Origin: Bradyrhizobium sp. in8p8
GTDB taxonomy: Bacteria > Pseudomonadota > Alphaproteobacteria > Rhizobiales > Xanthobacteraceae
DNA: 64,000 bases
NCBI RefSeq assembly: GCF_000426845.1
Contig: NZ_AUGD01000003.1
Location: forward strand, 186,001-250,000
Direction: 5' to 3'
Position numbers and translations under genes: made by a program. Below are positions 1-9,232 of this stretch, in pieces. The notes beneath the pieces are model-generated. The model searched no databases. It saw only the letters and a program-made list of their open reading frames with translations, and was not told the origin of the DNA. The stretch's first letter is position 1, and every line of letters begins with the position of its first letter.

Positions 1-278
1 CCGCTTCGCGGCCCGTAGTCGAGCGCGACGGCGCGCTGATCATGGTGGACGATGCCCGGATGCCGATGCGGCCCGGCGAAGAACCGCAATGGCGATCCGT
101 CAGGTTCCGCACCCTGGGTTGCTATCCTCTCACCGGCGCGACGAGTTCGACGGCGGCAACCCTGCCAGCGATCGTGCGGGAAATGATGGCGTCGCGCAGC
201 TCCGAACGACAGGGGCGCGTGATCGACCGGGACAGTCCTGCATCGATGGAGCGCAAGAAGGCGGAAGGCTATTTCTGA
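1..278 (+). CDS. cysD: Sulfate adenylyltransferase subunit 2, C-terminal end (partial)
   Basis: Only the last 92 codons are in the window; the 5' end lies to the left. The reading frame starting at base 3 gives a CysD-type C-terminus with the motifs [14 protein letters not shown] and [14 protein letters not shown], which are highly conserved in CysD. CysD is the ATP-pyrophosphatase-type catalytic subunit that, with the GTPase CysN, converts sulfate and ATP into APS and PPi in the cytoplasm. Its stop overlaps the start of cysNC (TGATG), so the two are translationally coupled and form one sulfate-activation operon. Confidence 0.93.
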   Translation, partial: ASRPVVERDGALIMVDDARMPMRPGEEPQWRSVRFRTLGCYPLTGATSSTAATLPAIVREMMASRSSERQGRVIDRDSPASMERKKAEGYF

Positions 279-2173
279 TGTCCTATCACGAGGCACCGAC
301 GATCGCTGTGACCGATGCGCCGCGGCTCGGGCAGGACGATCGGCCGACGCTGCGCTTCGTTACCTGCGGCAGTGTCGACGACGGCAAGAGCACGCTGGTC
401 GGTCGCCTGCTCTACGATTCGAAGACGCTGCTCGACGACCAGCTCGACGCGCTCGCCTCCGAGAGCAAGACCGCCGGCACCACCGGGGGCGATCTCGATT
501 TCGCGCTGCTGGTCGACGGATTGCAGGCCGAGCGCGAGCAGGGCATCACCATCGACGTCGCGTACCGGTTCTTCGCCACGCGGCTACGCCGCTTCATCGT
601 CGCTGATACGCCGGGGCATGCGCAATACACGCGCAACATGGCGACCGGCGCCTCTAACGCCGATCTAGCCGTGGTGCTGGTCGACGCGCGCAGGGGCGTG
701 ATCACGCAGACGCGGCGCCATAGCCACATCCTGTCGCTCCTGGGCATCCGTCGCGTCGTGCTCGCCGTGAACAAGATGGACCTGATCGGATTCGACGGCG
801 ACCGCTTCTCGGCCATCGCCGCCGAATACCTGACGCTCGCCGGGCAGCTCGGGATCTCCGAGGTCCAGTGCATCCCCGTCGTGGCACCCGATGGCGACAA
901 CATCGTTGCCGCGAGCGCGCGGATGCCCTGGTACACGGGGCCGACCGTTACCGCCTATCTGGAAGCCGTGGACGTGGCCGGCGACGTCTCGCAGCGGCCG
1001 TTCCGGTTGCCGGTGCAATGGGTCAACCGGCCGAACGCTGAGTTTCGCGGCTTCTGCGGACGCATCGCGAGCGGAACGATCGCAGTCGGAGACGCGGTAC
1101 GCGCGCAACCATCGGGACACCAGACCCACGTCGCACGCATTCTAACGCCCGCCGGCGAATGCAATTGCGCAGGGGCAGGCGAATCCATCACGCTTACGCT
1201 GGTCGACGAGATCGACGTCAGCCGCGGCGACGTGCTGACCGGCGGATCTGCCGCGCCGGTCTCGGATCAGCTCGCGGCGCATCTCGTCTGGTTCGACGAG
1301 GAACCCATGGTGGCGGGCCGGCGCTATTTGCTAAAATGCGGCACCGCCTCGACCGGCGCCGTGATCACGACGCTGAAGCACCGGATCGCCATCGACACCA
1401 TGGCGAAGGAAGGCGCCACCAGGCTCGATGTCAACGAGATAGGCTACGTTCATATCGATCTCGATCGTCCCCTGGTGTTCGAGTCCTATCGCGATGACCG
1501 TGACATCGGCAGCTTCATTCTGATCGATCCTATCAGCCATCGCACGGCCGCGGCAGGAATGATCGACGTTTCGCTTCGCCGCGCCACCAACATTCATTGG
1601 CAGCAGCGTGCCGTCGACAAATCGGTGAGGGCGCGGCTGAAGCAGCAACGGCCCTGCGTGCTGTGGTTCACGGGGCTGAGCGGTGCCGGCAAATCGACGA
1701 TCGCCGATCTCGTCGACCGACGGCTTGCCGAGCTCGGACGCCATGCAGCACTGCTCGACGGCGACAATCTCCGCCACGGCATCAACCGCGACCTCGGTTT
1801 TTCGAACGCAGAAAGGATTGAAAACGTCCGGCGCGTGGCCGAGATCGCGGCGCTGTTCGTCGATGCCGGCTTGATCGCGCTGGTCGCGCTGATCTCGCCG
1901 TTCCGCAGCGAGCGAGAGCTGGCACGCCAGCGGCTCGAGGCCGGGGAGTTCATCGAGATCCATGTCGCGACTCCGCTTGCCGAATGCGAGCGCCGCGATC
2001 CGAAAGGACTTTATCGCAAGGCACGAGCGGGCGACTTGCCGGCATTCACCGGCATCGCGCAGCCCTACGAGGCGCCGCCGGCACCGGAGATCACCATCGA
2101 TACGTCGGAACTGTCGAGCGAGGCGGCGTGCGAGCGCATCATCAGCTACCTGCGAGAGCACAATTACCTGTAG
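278..2173 (+). CDS. cysNC: Bifunctional sulfate adenylyltransferase GTPase subunit / APS kinase
   Basis: A 631-residue fusion. The CysN half is a translation-factor-like GTPase with P-loop GSVDDGKST (residues 31-39), G3 motif DTPGH and G4 motif NKMD. The CysC half has its own P-loop GLSGAGKST (residues 466-474) followed by DGDNLRHGINRDLGFS, typical of APS kinase. Together with CysD it makes APS and then PAPS for assimilation or sulfotransfer. The ATG at 278 overlaps the cysD stop; the open frame continues upstream to 89, but that part only shadows cysD. This fused form is the NodQ-like arrangement common in rhizobia. No sulfotransferase or nod gene is nearby, so a housekeeping role is the simplest reading. 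Confidence 0.95.
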   Translation: MSYHEAPTIAVTDAPRLGQDDRPTLRFVTCGSVDDGKSTLVGRLLYDSKTLLDDQLDALASESKTAGTTGGDLDFALLVDGLQAEREQGITIDVAYRFFATRLRRFIVADTPGHAQYTRNMATGASNADLAVVLVDARRGVITQTRRHSHILSLLGIRRVVLAVNKMDLIGFDGDRFSAIAAEYLTLAGQLGISEVQCIPVVAPDGDNIVAASARMPWYTGPTVTAYLEAVDVAGDVSQRPFRLPVQWVNRPNAEFRGFCGRIASGTIAVGDAVRAQPSGHQTHVARILTPAGECNCAGAGESITLTLVDEIDVSRGDVLTGGSAAPVSDQLAAHLVWFDEEPMVAGRRYLLKCGTASTGAVITTLKHRIAIDTMAKEGATRLDVNEIGYVHIDLDRPLVFESYRDDRDIGSFILIDPISHRTAAAGMIDVSLRRATNIHWQQRAVDKSVRARLKQQRPCVLWFTGLSGAGKSTIADLVDRRLAELGRHAALLDGDNLRHGINRDLGFSNAERIENVRRVAEIAALFVDAGLIALVALISPFRSERELARQRLEAGEFIEIHVATPLAECERRDPKGLYRKARAGDLPAFTGIAQPYEAPPAPEITIDTSELSSEAACERIISYLREHNYL

Positions 2174-2220
2174 CGACCGGAACGAGCCTGCCAACGCTGC
2201 CCTGCCTCTTCGGCAGATGT

Positions 2221-2424
2221 TCAGAAGTCGGAAGCGATGCCCTTGCGCTCCCAGTCGCCATAGCGTGTGGGCTCGGGCCCTTTCGGCCCCTGCAACTCCT
2301 TTGCCCTGGCCTCATCCTTGGCCAGCGCAGCCGCAGCCTGCCGACGAGCCTCGGCTTCCGCCAGCGCGCGCTGGGCGGCCGGGGATAGTGGCTTGCGATC
2401 GGGAACGGGAGGCTGGTCACTCAT
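2221..2424 (-). CDS. DUF1674 protein, succinate dehydrogenase assembly factor 4-like
   Basis: A 67-residue protein ending in RYGDWERKGIASDF, the signature of the DUF1674/SDHAF4 family. Family members bind flavinated SdhA and help assemble succinate dehydrogenase. The N-terminal half is Ala/Arg/Glu-rich and probably helical; there is no signal peptide. It converges on cysNC with a 47-bp gap and diverges from rsmB. Assignment to the family is firm; the assembly role is inferred from mitochondrial and bacterial homologues. Confidence 0.85.
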   Translation of the reverse strand: MSDQPPVPDRKPLSPAAQRALAEAEARRQAAAALAKDEARAKELQGPKGPEPTRYGDWERKGIASDF

Positions 2425-2613
2425 CGCCCAGCTTTCTAGCGCAGGATCAGGTGCAATGCGATCCCCAATAACGCATTCCTGAAATCGGGCCCAAGGGCTG
2501 AAAAAACCCGCAAGCGATTCTTACATTTGGCATATTCGCGTGTCAGAGATCGGGCTCTCCAGGCATGCGCCCATTGCGGCGGAACTGCCGCTCGCTCAGA
2601 ACCTTGCTTCCGC

Positions 2614-3960
2614 ATGCCATCTCAACGTTTCGCTCCTCCATCCGAAGTGCCTGGTCTTGCAGCACGGCGGATCGCCGCCGACATCGTCGACGGCGTGCTG
2701 CACAAGCACCGTACGCTCGACGATCAGCTCGACGGCAGCGGCGCCCATCCCGGATTGAAGACGCTGCCCGATCGCGATCGCGCGCTGATGCGCCGCCTCG
2801 TTGCGACTGTGCTGCGCCGGCTCGGCACGCTCGGCCATGTGCTGTCACGCCTGCTCGACAAGGGCATTCCCTCCGATGCGCCGCGCGCGCAGAGCGCGCT
2901 TCTGATCGGCGCCGCGCAGATCCTCTGGATGGACGTGCCGGACCACGCCGCGGTCGATCTCTCCGTTCGCCTCGTGCAGTCCGACCGCCGCGCCGCGCGC
3001 TATGCCGGCCTCGTCAACGCCGTGCTGCGCCGCTGCGCGCGCGAGGGCAAGGCGCTGATCGATGAAGTCGCGACGCAATCGCAGGACCTGCCGCCGTGGC
3101 TGCTCGCGCGCTGGAGCGCGCATTACGGCGAGACGACCGCGCGAGAGATGGCACTCGCGCTCGGCCACGAGCCCTCGCTCGATCTGACGATGAAGTCCGA
3201 CCCCGCACAATGGGCGAGCCGCCTGCATGGCGAGACACTGCCGACGGGAACCGTGCGCATGCTGCTGCACGGGTCGGTGACCATGCTGCCTGGCTTCGCC
3301 GAAGGACAATGGTGGGTGCAGGACGCCGCCGCCTCGCTGCCGGCCCGGCTGTTCGGCGACGTGAAAGGCAAGTCCATTGCCGATCTCTGCGCCGCGCCGG
3401 GCGGCAAGACCGCGCAGCTGGCACATGCCGGCGCGCATGTCACGGCCGTCGACCGCTCGCCGGCGCGAGTGGCACGCTTGCGCGAGAACCTGGCGCGACT
3501 GTCGCTCCAGGCCGAGACTGTCGTCGCTGACGCCGTGGAATGGGCCGGGCCGGCCGAGGCCTTCGACGGCATTCTGATCGATGCGCCCTGCACCTCGACC
3601 GGTACGATCCGCCGTCATCCCGACGTGGCATGGCTGCGGCAGGAATCCGATATCGCCGCCCTGGCCGCGCTCCAGCAGCGGCTGCTCAGAAAATCGTTGT
3701 CGCTGCTCAAGCCCGGCGGGACGCTGGTCTATTGCACCTGCTCGTTGGAGCCCGAGGAGGGCGAGCAGGCCGTGGCGGCGCTGCTCGCCGCGGAGCCCGC
3801 GCTTCGGCGCGTCCCGATTGAGGCGTCGGAGGTTGCGGGCCTCGACGAAATCCTCAGCCGGGACGGCGATCTTCGCACCCTGCCCTGCCATCTGCCGAAC
3901 GCCGATCCCAAGCTCGGCGGCCTCGACGGATTTTTCGCGGCCCGGCTCGTTAAATCCTGA
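2614..3960 (+). CDS. rsmB: 16S rRNA (cytosine-967-C5)-methyltransferase
   Basis: RsmB/Sun family. An N-terminal NusB-like RNA-binding domain (about residues 10-140) precedes a Rossmann SAM-dependent methyltransferase domain with motif LCAAPGGKTAQLA. Both catalytic cysteines are visible: the motif IV PC Cys (DAPCTSTG, about residue 326) and the motif VI nucleophile Cys (CTCSLEPEEGE, about residue 376). I place the start at ATG 2614 (MPSQRF...), because the frame upstream to 2527 does not resemble the family. It methylates C967 of 16S rRNA. The downstream neighbour is the heparinase-like gene, 87-117 bp away depending on its start. Confidence 0.92.
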   Translation: MPSQRFAPPSEVPGLAARRIAADIVDGVLHKHRTLDDQLDGSGAHPGLKTLPDRDRALMRRLVATVLRRLGTLGHVLSRLLDKGIPSDAPRAQSALLIGAAQILWMDVPDHAAVDLSVRLVQSDRRAARYAGLVNAVLRRCAREGKALIDEVATQSQDLPPWLLARWSAHYGETTAREMALALGHEPSLDLTMKSDPAQWASRLHGETLPTGTVRMLLHGSVTMLPGFAEGQWWVQDAAASLPARLFGDVKGKSIADLCAAPGGKTAQLAHAGAHVTAVDRSPARVARLRENLARLSLQAETVVADAVEWAGPAEAFDGILIDAPCTSTGTIRRHPDVAWLRQESDIAALAALQQRLLRKSLSLLKPGGTLVYCTCSLEPEEGEQAVAALLAAEPALRRVPIEASEVAGLDEILSRDGDLRTLPCHLPNADPKLGGLDGFFAARLVKS

Positions 3961-4047
3961 TTTTGCACTGGATTTTGCGACCACGACCCTGATTCGCGCC
4001 AATCAAGGTGGTGTCGGGCGTCCGATTTTGGGATTAATAAGGATTCG

Positions 4048-5835
4048 TTGCTGATCCTCTCCCCATCAAGGCAAGGCGTGTCGGTCGCTCAACGCAGACA
4101 TATCTCGGCGCTGGTCATGAACCGCTTCGCGCGGAACGTGCTCGCGCGCGCGAGCGGCGGTTCCGTTGCGGTGTCGCGAGTCTGGCCGGGCCGCACCGAT
4201 CGCCTCATCATCGCGCCACACGATCTACGCACCGCGGACGCGACCCGGGCCGCCGAAATCTACGCCGGCCGCTTCGTTTTCGCCGGCAAGATCGTCAATT
4301 GCCACGGCCGTTCGATCTTCGATCTCGAGCCCCCATCGGAGGATTGGGAGGTTGCGCTGCTCGGCTTCGGCTGGTTGCGCCATCTTCGCGCCGCCGACAC
4401 GGCGCTGACGCGGGCGAATGCGCGCGCGTTGATCGAGGACTGGATCGCCAACCCCGCCAACAAGCGCCGTCCCGTCGCGCGCCGTGCCGACGTGCTGGCC
4501 CGACGCGTGATCTCGCTGCTGTCGCAGGCGCCCTTGGTGCTTAGCGAGACCGACAACAAGTTCTATCGCCGCTATCTGCGTGCCCTGGCACGCGAGATCC
4601 GCTTCCTGCGCTATACCATGGTCGACATTCCGGACGGGGTGCCGAAGCTCCAGGTGCTGATCGCGCTGTGCTACGCATCCCTGTGTCTCGCCAACCAGAC
4701 GCGTCACATCCGCAGCGCATCGAAGAAGCTGTCAGACGAATTGCAGCGGCAGATCCTGCCCGACGGCGGACACATTTCCCGCAACCCGGGCGCGCTGATC
4801 GAACTCTTGATCGACCTGCTGCCGCTGCGGCAGACCTTTGCCGCGCGCAACATCGCGCCGCCGCCGGCGCTGCTCAATGCGATCGACCGCATGATGCCGA
4901 TGCTGCGGTTCTTTCGGCACGGCGATGGCAATTTCGCGCTGTTCAACGGCATGAGCGCGACATCTTCGGATCTGCTCGCCACGCTGCTCGCCTATGACGA
5001 CACCCACGGCGTGCCGATGGCGAACATGCCGCATACCGGCTTCCAGCGCCTCGACGCCGGCCAGACCACGGTGATCATCGACACTGGGCCGCCGCCGCCC
5101 GCGGGCGTCAGCCACGACGCCCATGCCGGCTGCCTCTCGTTTGAACTGTCTTCCGGCACCAGCCGGATCGTCACCAATTGCGGCATGCCGACCACGGGCC
5201 GCGACAATTGGCGGCCTTTCGCACGCAGCACGGCGGCGCATTCGACGCTGACCTACCACGACACCTCATCATGTCAGTTCGTGGAGATGTCGGCGATGAA
5301 GCGGCTGCTCCACGGCGCGCCCGTCACCAGTGGCCCGGTCGAGGTGGAGAGCTATCGCGAGGTCGTGCAGAACGGCACGCTGCTCACGACCTCACACGAC
5401 GGCTATCTCGCCAGGTTCGGAGCGATCCATCGCCGCGTGCTGATGATCGCCGATGACGGCGCGCGCATCGACGGCGAGGACACGCTGTCGCCGCCGCAGG
5501 GCGGACGCTTCAAGGGCGCGGACGCCGATTTCGCGCTGCGCTTCCATCTGCATCCGGCGGTCAAGGCGAGCCGGTTGTCGGACGCGCGCGGCGTCATGCT
5601 GGTGCTGCCGAACCGCGACGTCTGGACCTTCGAAGCATTGGACGACAAGGTCGATCTCGAGGACAGCGTATTCCTGGCCGGCAACGATGGGCCGCGGCGG
5701 ACCGCCCAGATCGTGATCCGTCAGAATGCCCGCCAGGCCCCCTCGATCCGCTGGAGTTTTGTCCGTTCCACCGCCTCGCCGGCCGTGACCAATGCCCGCC
5801 GCAACGCTCGCCGCGAGCCGGAACTTCCGCTGTAA
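4048..5835 (+). CDS. Heparinase II/III family protein
   Basis: Up to 595 residues. The C-terminal half carries the heparinase II/III-like beta domain, with the stretch GDGNFALFNGMS followed later by HDAHAGCLSFELSSG and RPFARSTAAHSTL; the N-terminal half is mostly helical, as in alginate-lyase-like toroids. No signal peptide is evident at either possible start: TTG 4048 has an AAGGA 4 bases upstream, and GTG 4078 (MSVAQRRH...) is the alternative. The family cleaves or remodels uronic-acid polysaccharides; the substrate cannot be told from sequence. It sits between rsmB and purH, a housekeeping setting that suggests a general envelope or exopolysaccharide role rather than use of animal glycosaminoglycans. 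Confidence 0.8.
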   Translation: MLILSPSRQGVSVAQRRHISALVMNRFARNVLARASGGSVAVSRVWPGRTDRLIIAPHDLRTADATRAAEIYAGRFVFAGKIVNCHGRSIFDLEPPSEDWEVALLGFGWLRHLRAADTALTRANARALIEDWIANPANKRRPVARRADVLARRVISLLSQAPLVLSETDNKFYRRYLRALAREIRFLRYTMVDIPDGVPKLQVLIALCYASLCLANQTRHIRSASKKLSDELQRQILPDGGHISRNPGALIELLIDLLPLRQTFAARNIAPPPALLNAIDRMMPMLRFFRHGDGNFALFNGMSATSSDLLATLLAYDDTHGVPMANMPHTGFQRLDAGQTTVIIDTGPPPPAGVSHDAHAGCLSFELSSGTSRIVTNCGMPTTGRDNWRPFARSTAAHSTLTYHDTSSCQFVEMSAMKRLLHGAPVTSGPVEVESYREVVQNGTLLTTSHDGYLARFGAIHRRVLMIADDGARIDGEDTLSPPQGGRFKGADADFALRFHLHPAVKASRLSDARGVMLVLPNRDVWTFEALDDKVDLEDSVFLAGNDGPRRTAQIVIRQNARQAPSIRWSFVRSTASPAVTNARRNARREPELPL

Positions 5836-5997
5836 CGCGAGAATTCTACGCATCTCGTCGTTGTGAAAACGGGCGAAAGCTGCTAACGAACGCGCGCTCG
5901 CGCGACTGGCGACCTTGGATGGAGCACCATCGGGAAGCGCGGGACATAGAAGCCGCGCGCCTGGGCATAGACACTCCCTCAACAGAGGATCTTGCTC

Positions 5998-7590
5998 ATG
6001 ACTGACCATCCCCGCCGCGTCACCCGCGCCCTGCTATCCGTTTCCGACAAGACCGGCCTGATCGAGTTCGCCAAGGCGCTTGCCGCGCAAGGTGTCGAGC
6101 TGGTCTCGACCGGCGGCACTGCAAAAGCGATTGCCGCGGCCGGCCTCAAGGTGAAGGACGTCTCCGACCTCACCGGCTTTCCCGAGATGATGGACGGCCG
6201 CGTCAAGACGCTGCATCCCAAGGTCCACGGCGGCCTGCTCGCCATCCGCGACAACAAGGAGCATGCGGAGGCGATGAAGGCGCACGGCATCGCGCCGATC
6301 GACCTTCTGGTCGTCAATCTCTATCCGTTCGAAGCGACGGTCGAGAAGGGCGCCGGCTTCGAGGATTGCATCGAGAACATCGACATCGGCGGTCCCGCGA
6401 TGATCCGCGCGGCCGCCAAGAACCATGACGACGTTGCCGTGGTGGTCGAAGCGCAGGATTATCAGTCCGTGCTCGACGAGCTCGCCGCCAACAAGGGCGC
6501 GACCACGCTGAAACTGCGCCGGCGCCTTGCCGCGAAGGCCTATGCCCGCACCTCGGCGTATGACTCCGCAATCTCGAACTGGTTCAACCGCCAGCTCGAG
6601 ATCGATGCACCCGACTTCCGCGCCTTCGGCGGTCGGCTGATCCAGTCGCTGCGCTATGGCGAGAACCCGCATCAGACCGCGGCGTTCTACGCGACGCCCG
6701 ACAAGCGTCCGGGCGTCTCCACGGCACGGCAGCTCCAGGGCAAGGAGCTTTCCTACAACAACATCAACGACACGGATGCGGCCTATGAATGCATCGGCGA
6801 GTTCGACGCCAAGCGCACCGCGGCCTGCGTCATCGTCAAGCATGCCAACCCCTGCGGCGTCGCCGAAGGATCGAACCTCGTCGAGGCCTATCGCCGGGCG
6901 CTGGCCTGCGATTCCACATCCGCGTTCGGCGGCATCATCGCGATGAACCGTCCGCTCGACGCCGACACCGCGCGCGAGATCACCAAGATCTTCACCGAAG
7001 TCATCATCGCGCCCGATGCCAGCGAGGAGGCGATCGCCATCATCGGCGGCAAGAAGAACCTCCGCCTGTTGCTCGCCGGCAGCCTGCCCGATCCGCGTGC
7101 GCCGGGCCTCACCGCCAAGACGGTGGCTGGCGGTCTCCTCGTGCAGAGCCGCGACAACGCCGTGGTCGACGACATGACCTTCAAGGTCGTGACGAAGCGT
7201 GCGCCGACGGAGGCCGAGATGCGCGACCTGAAATTCGCATTCCGGGTGGCCAAGCACGTCAAATCCAATACCATCATCTATGCCAAGGATCTCGCCACCG
7301 TCGGCATCGGCGCGGGCCAGATGAGCCGGGTGGACTCGGCGCGGATCGCCGCGCGCAAGGCGCAGGATGCGGCCAACGAGCTGAAGCTCGCCGAGCCGCT
7401 CACCAAGGGATCGGTCGTGGCCTCGGACGCATTCTTCCCGTTCGCCGACGGCATGCTCGCCTGCATCGAAGCCGGCGCCACCGCCGTGGTGCAGCCCGGC
7501 GGCTCGATGCGCGACGACGAGGTGATCAAGGCCGCCGACGAGCACGGCATCGCCATGGTGTTCACGGGGACGCGGCACTTCAGGCATTGA
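5998..7590 (+). CDS. purH: Bifunctional AICAR transformylase / IMP cyclohydrolase
   Basis: 530 residues covering the last two steps of de novo IMP synthesis. The N-terminal MGS-like cyclohydrolase domain (about 1-150) shows STGGTAKAI and [15 protein letters not shown]; the C-terminal AICAR transformylase domain has the catalytic KHANPCG motif with His near residue 282. ATG 5998 is preceded by AGAGGA at a suitable distance. An in-frame TTG at 5992 is less likely. It is a single gene with a 162-bp upstream gap and is followed by a palindromic repeat at 7613-7698. Function is firm. Confidence 0.97.
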   Translation: MTDHPRRVTRALLSVSDKTGLIEFAKALAAQGVELVSTGGTAKAIAAAGLKVKDVSDLTGFPEMMDGRVKTLHPKVHGGLLAIRDNKEHAEAMKAHGIAPIDLLVVNLYPFEATVEKGAGFEDCIENIDIGGPAMIRAAAKNHDDVAVVVEAQDYQSVLDELAANKGATTLKLRRRLAAKAYARTSAYDSAISNWFNRQLEIDAPDFRAFGGRLIQSLRYGENPHQTAAFYATPDKRPGVSTARQLQGKELSYNNINDTDAAYECIGEFDAKRTAACVIVKHANPCGVAEGSNLVEAYRRALACDSTSAFGGIIAMNRPLDADTAREITKIFTEVIIAPDASEEAIAIIGGKKNLRLLLAGSLPDPRAPGLTAKTVAGGLLVQSRDNAVVDDMTFKVVTKRAPTEAEMRDLKFAFRVAKHVKSNTIIYAKDLATVGIGAGQMSRVDSARIAARKAQDAANELKLAEPLTKGSVVASDAFFPFADGMLACIEAGATAVVQPGGSMRDDEVIKAADEHGIAMVFTGTRHFRH

Positions 7591-7612
7591 GCTAGGACGA
7601 ACTCACCGACTT

Positions 7613-7698
7613 CGTCATGGCGCGCGCAGCGAAGCAATCCGGAATTTTCCCGCAGAGGAAGTCTGGATTGCTTCGTCGCTGCGCTCCTCGCAATGACG
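7613..7698. repeat. Dispersed palindromic repeat, family A, copy 1
   Basis: The element starts CGTCATGG and ends CAATGACG. Inside it, GAAGCAATCC (7631-7640) is matched by GGATTGCTTC (7665-7674), giving a long imperfect hairpin. The same arms recur at 47201-47348 and, degenerate, at 52333-52425. It lies between the convergent purH and UMF1-type transporter genes. There is no coding content; it is probably a repeated extragenic palindrome. Confidence 0.85.
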
Positions 7699-7744
7699 TG
7701 GAGAGAGTTGCGCTCGCAACGACGGGGTTGATAGCGGCCCGCAG

Positions 7745-9133
7745 CTACTTCCGCACCCGCATCAGCAGCCCCAGTCCCGCAACGAAGAACACCACCAGCA
7801 CGGCCATGCCGGCCTTCTGGCTGGCGGTCACCGCGGTGATCGTGCCGATCAACAGCGGGCCGATGAAGGACGTCACCTTTCCGGTCAGCGCGAACAGGCC
7901 GAAATACTGCGCGATGCGATCCTTCGGTGCGAGGTGGATCAGCAGCGTGCGCGAGGCAGCCTGGAGCGGGCCGCCAGCCGCACCGATGAGGCAGCCCAGC
8001 AAGAGATAGGCGCGCTCGGCCGCGCTCGAGAACAGAGGAGCGCCTGCTTGCGGCGGCGCGACCTTGACGAACAGGACACTTTCCTTGTCGACCAGAAGGA
8101 TCGCGGCCACCGCCAGCAGCAGGACGAGCAGACTGCCGGCAATGACGCGCTTCGGCCCGAGACGATCATCCAACTTGCCGCCGAGCCATGCGCCGAACGC
8201 GCCGGCGATCGCGAGCATGATGCCGAAGGTGCCGATCTGGATCGTGTGCCATCCGAACGTACCCGCGGCATAGATGCCCCCGAACGCGAACAGCGACACC
8301 AGACCATCGGTGTAGATCATGTTGGCGAGCAGGAACGCTGCGAGCGACTTCTGCTTCGGCAGCCGCTTGATCGATTGCTTCAGCTCGGACAGACCTTCGC
8401 GCAGCGCTTCGCCCAGCGGTCGTTTCGCCGGATAATCCGGCGTGAACAGGAACATCGGCGTGACGAAGATGATGAACCACAGGCCGGTCAACGGCCCGGC
8501 GGCACGGTCACCCTGGCGCATGACGGGATCGAGCCCGAACAATGGCGAGAGTCCGAGCAGCGTGCGACCGGTCTCGGGATTGGCCGCGAAAAGGCCGAGC
8601 ACGATGATCAGACTGACGATGCCACCGATGTAGCCCGTGGCCCAGCCGGTGCCGGAGAGCCGGCCCATCCGTTCCGGAGGCACCAGGGTCGGCATCATCG
8701 CATTGTTGAAGACCGTGGCGAACTCCGCTCCGACGCTGGCGAGCGCGACCGCGGTGAGCAGCAACGGAATGATGGCGTGATCGCCGGGTCTGCCGATCCA
8801 TAGCGTGCAGGACGCCACCACCAATACCGCGCCGAAACCTGCGATCCATGGCTTCCTGCGGCCAGATGCATCCGCGATAGCCCCGAGCACCGGCGACAGC
8901 AGCGCGATCGAAAGGCCTGCCGCGGCCATTGCAAAGGCCCACAGCGATTGGCCGGTGGCCGGATTTGGCGCGACGCTGGTGGCGAAATAGGGAGCGAACA
9001 CGAAGGTCGTGATCAGCGTGAAATAGGGCTGCGCCGCCCAATCGAAGAAGATCCAGCTGACGACGGCGGCACGCGGCGGATAGGTCGGCGCTGCGCCGGC
9101 CATGCGCACGTCGGGAACGATCGTCGTGGTCAC
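7745..9133 (-). CDS. UMF1-type major facilitator superfamily transporter
   Basis: A 462-residue polytopic membrane protein with about 12 hydrophobic segments. The N-terminal motif [13 protein letters not shown] and the loop [13 protein letters not shown] match the UMF1/Atg22-like branch of the MFS, whose substrates are unknown or amino-acid-like. The GTG start at 9133 is supported by GAGGA a few bases upstream; a later ATG at residue 11 is possible. It diverges from ggt with about 100 bp between them. A role in amino acid or peptide export is possible given that neighbour, but this is inference only. Confidence 0.82.
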   Translation of the reverse strand: MTTTIVPDVRMAGAAPTYPPRAAVVSWIFFDWAAQPYFTLITTFVFAPYFATSVAPNPATGQSLWAFAMAAAGLSIALLSPVLGAIADASGRRKPWIAGFGAVLVVASCTLWIGRPGDHAIIPLLLTAVALASVGAEFATVFNNAMMPTLVPPERMGRLSGTGWATGYIGGIVSLIIVLGLFAANPETGRTLLGLSPLFGLDPVMRQGDRAAGPLTGLWFIIFVTPMFLFTPDYPAKRPLGEALREGLSELKQSIKRLPKQKSLAAFLLANMIYTDGLVSLFAFGGIYAAGTFGWHTIQIGTFGIMLAIAGAFGAWLGGKLDDRLGPKRVIAGSLLVLLLAVAAILLVDKESVLFVKVAPPQAGAPLFSSAAERAYLLLGCLIGAAGGPLQAASRTLLIHLAPKDRIAQYFGLFALTGKVTSFIGPLLIGTITAVTASQKAGMAVLVVFFVAGLGLLMRVRK

Positions 9134-9232
9134 GCAATCCTCATCACGAACAGTTTTGCCTCTGTTGGAGCAAACCGTATAGCATTGCAGCGAGGCGTGT
9201 GAACTGGCCCGAGGCCGCGGCGGAAGTTTGAT

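Noticed and set aside
6034-7587. 517-codon open frame antisense to purH
   Set aside because: Shadow of PurH; no family resemblance.
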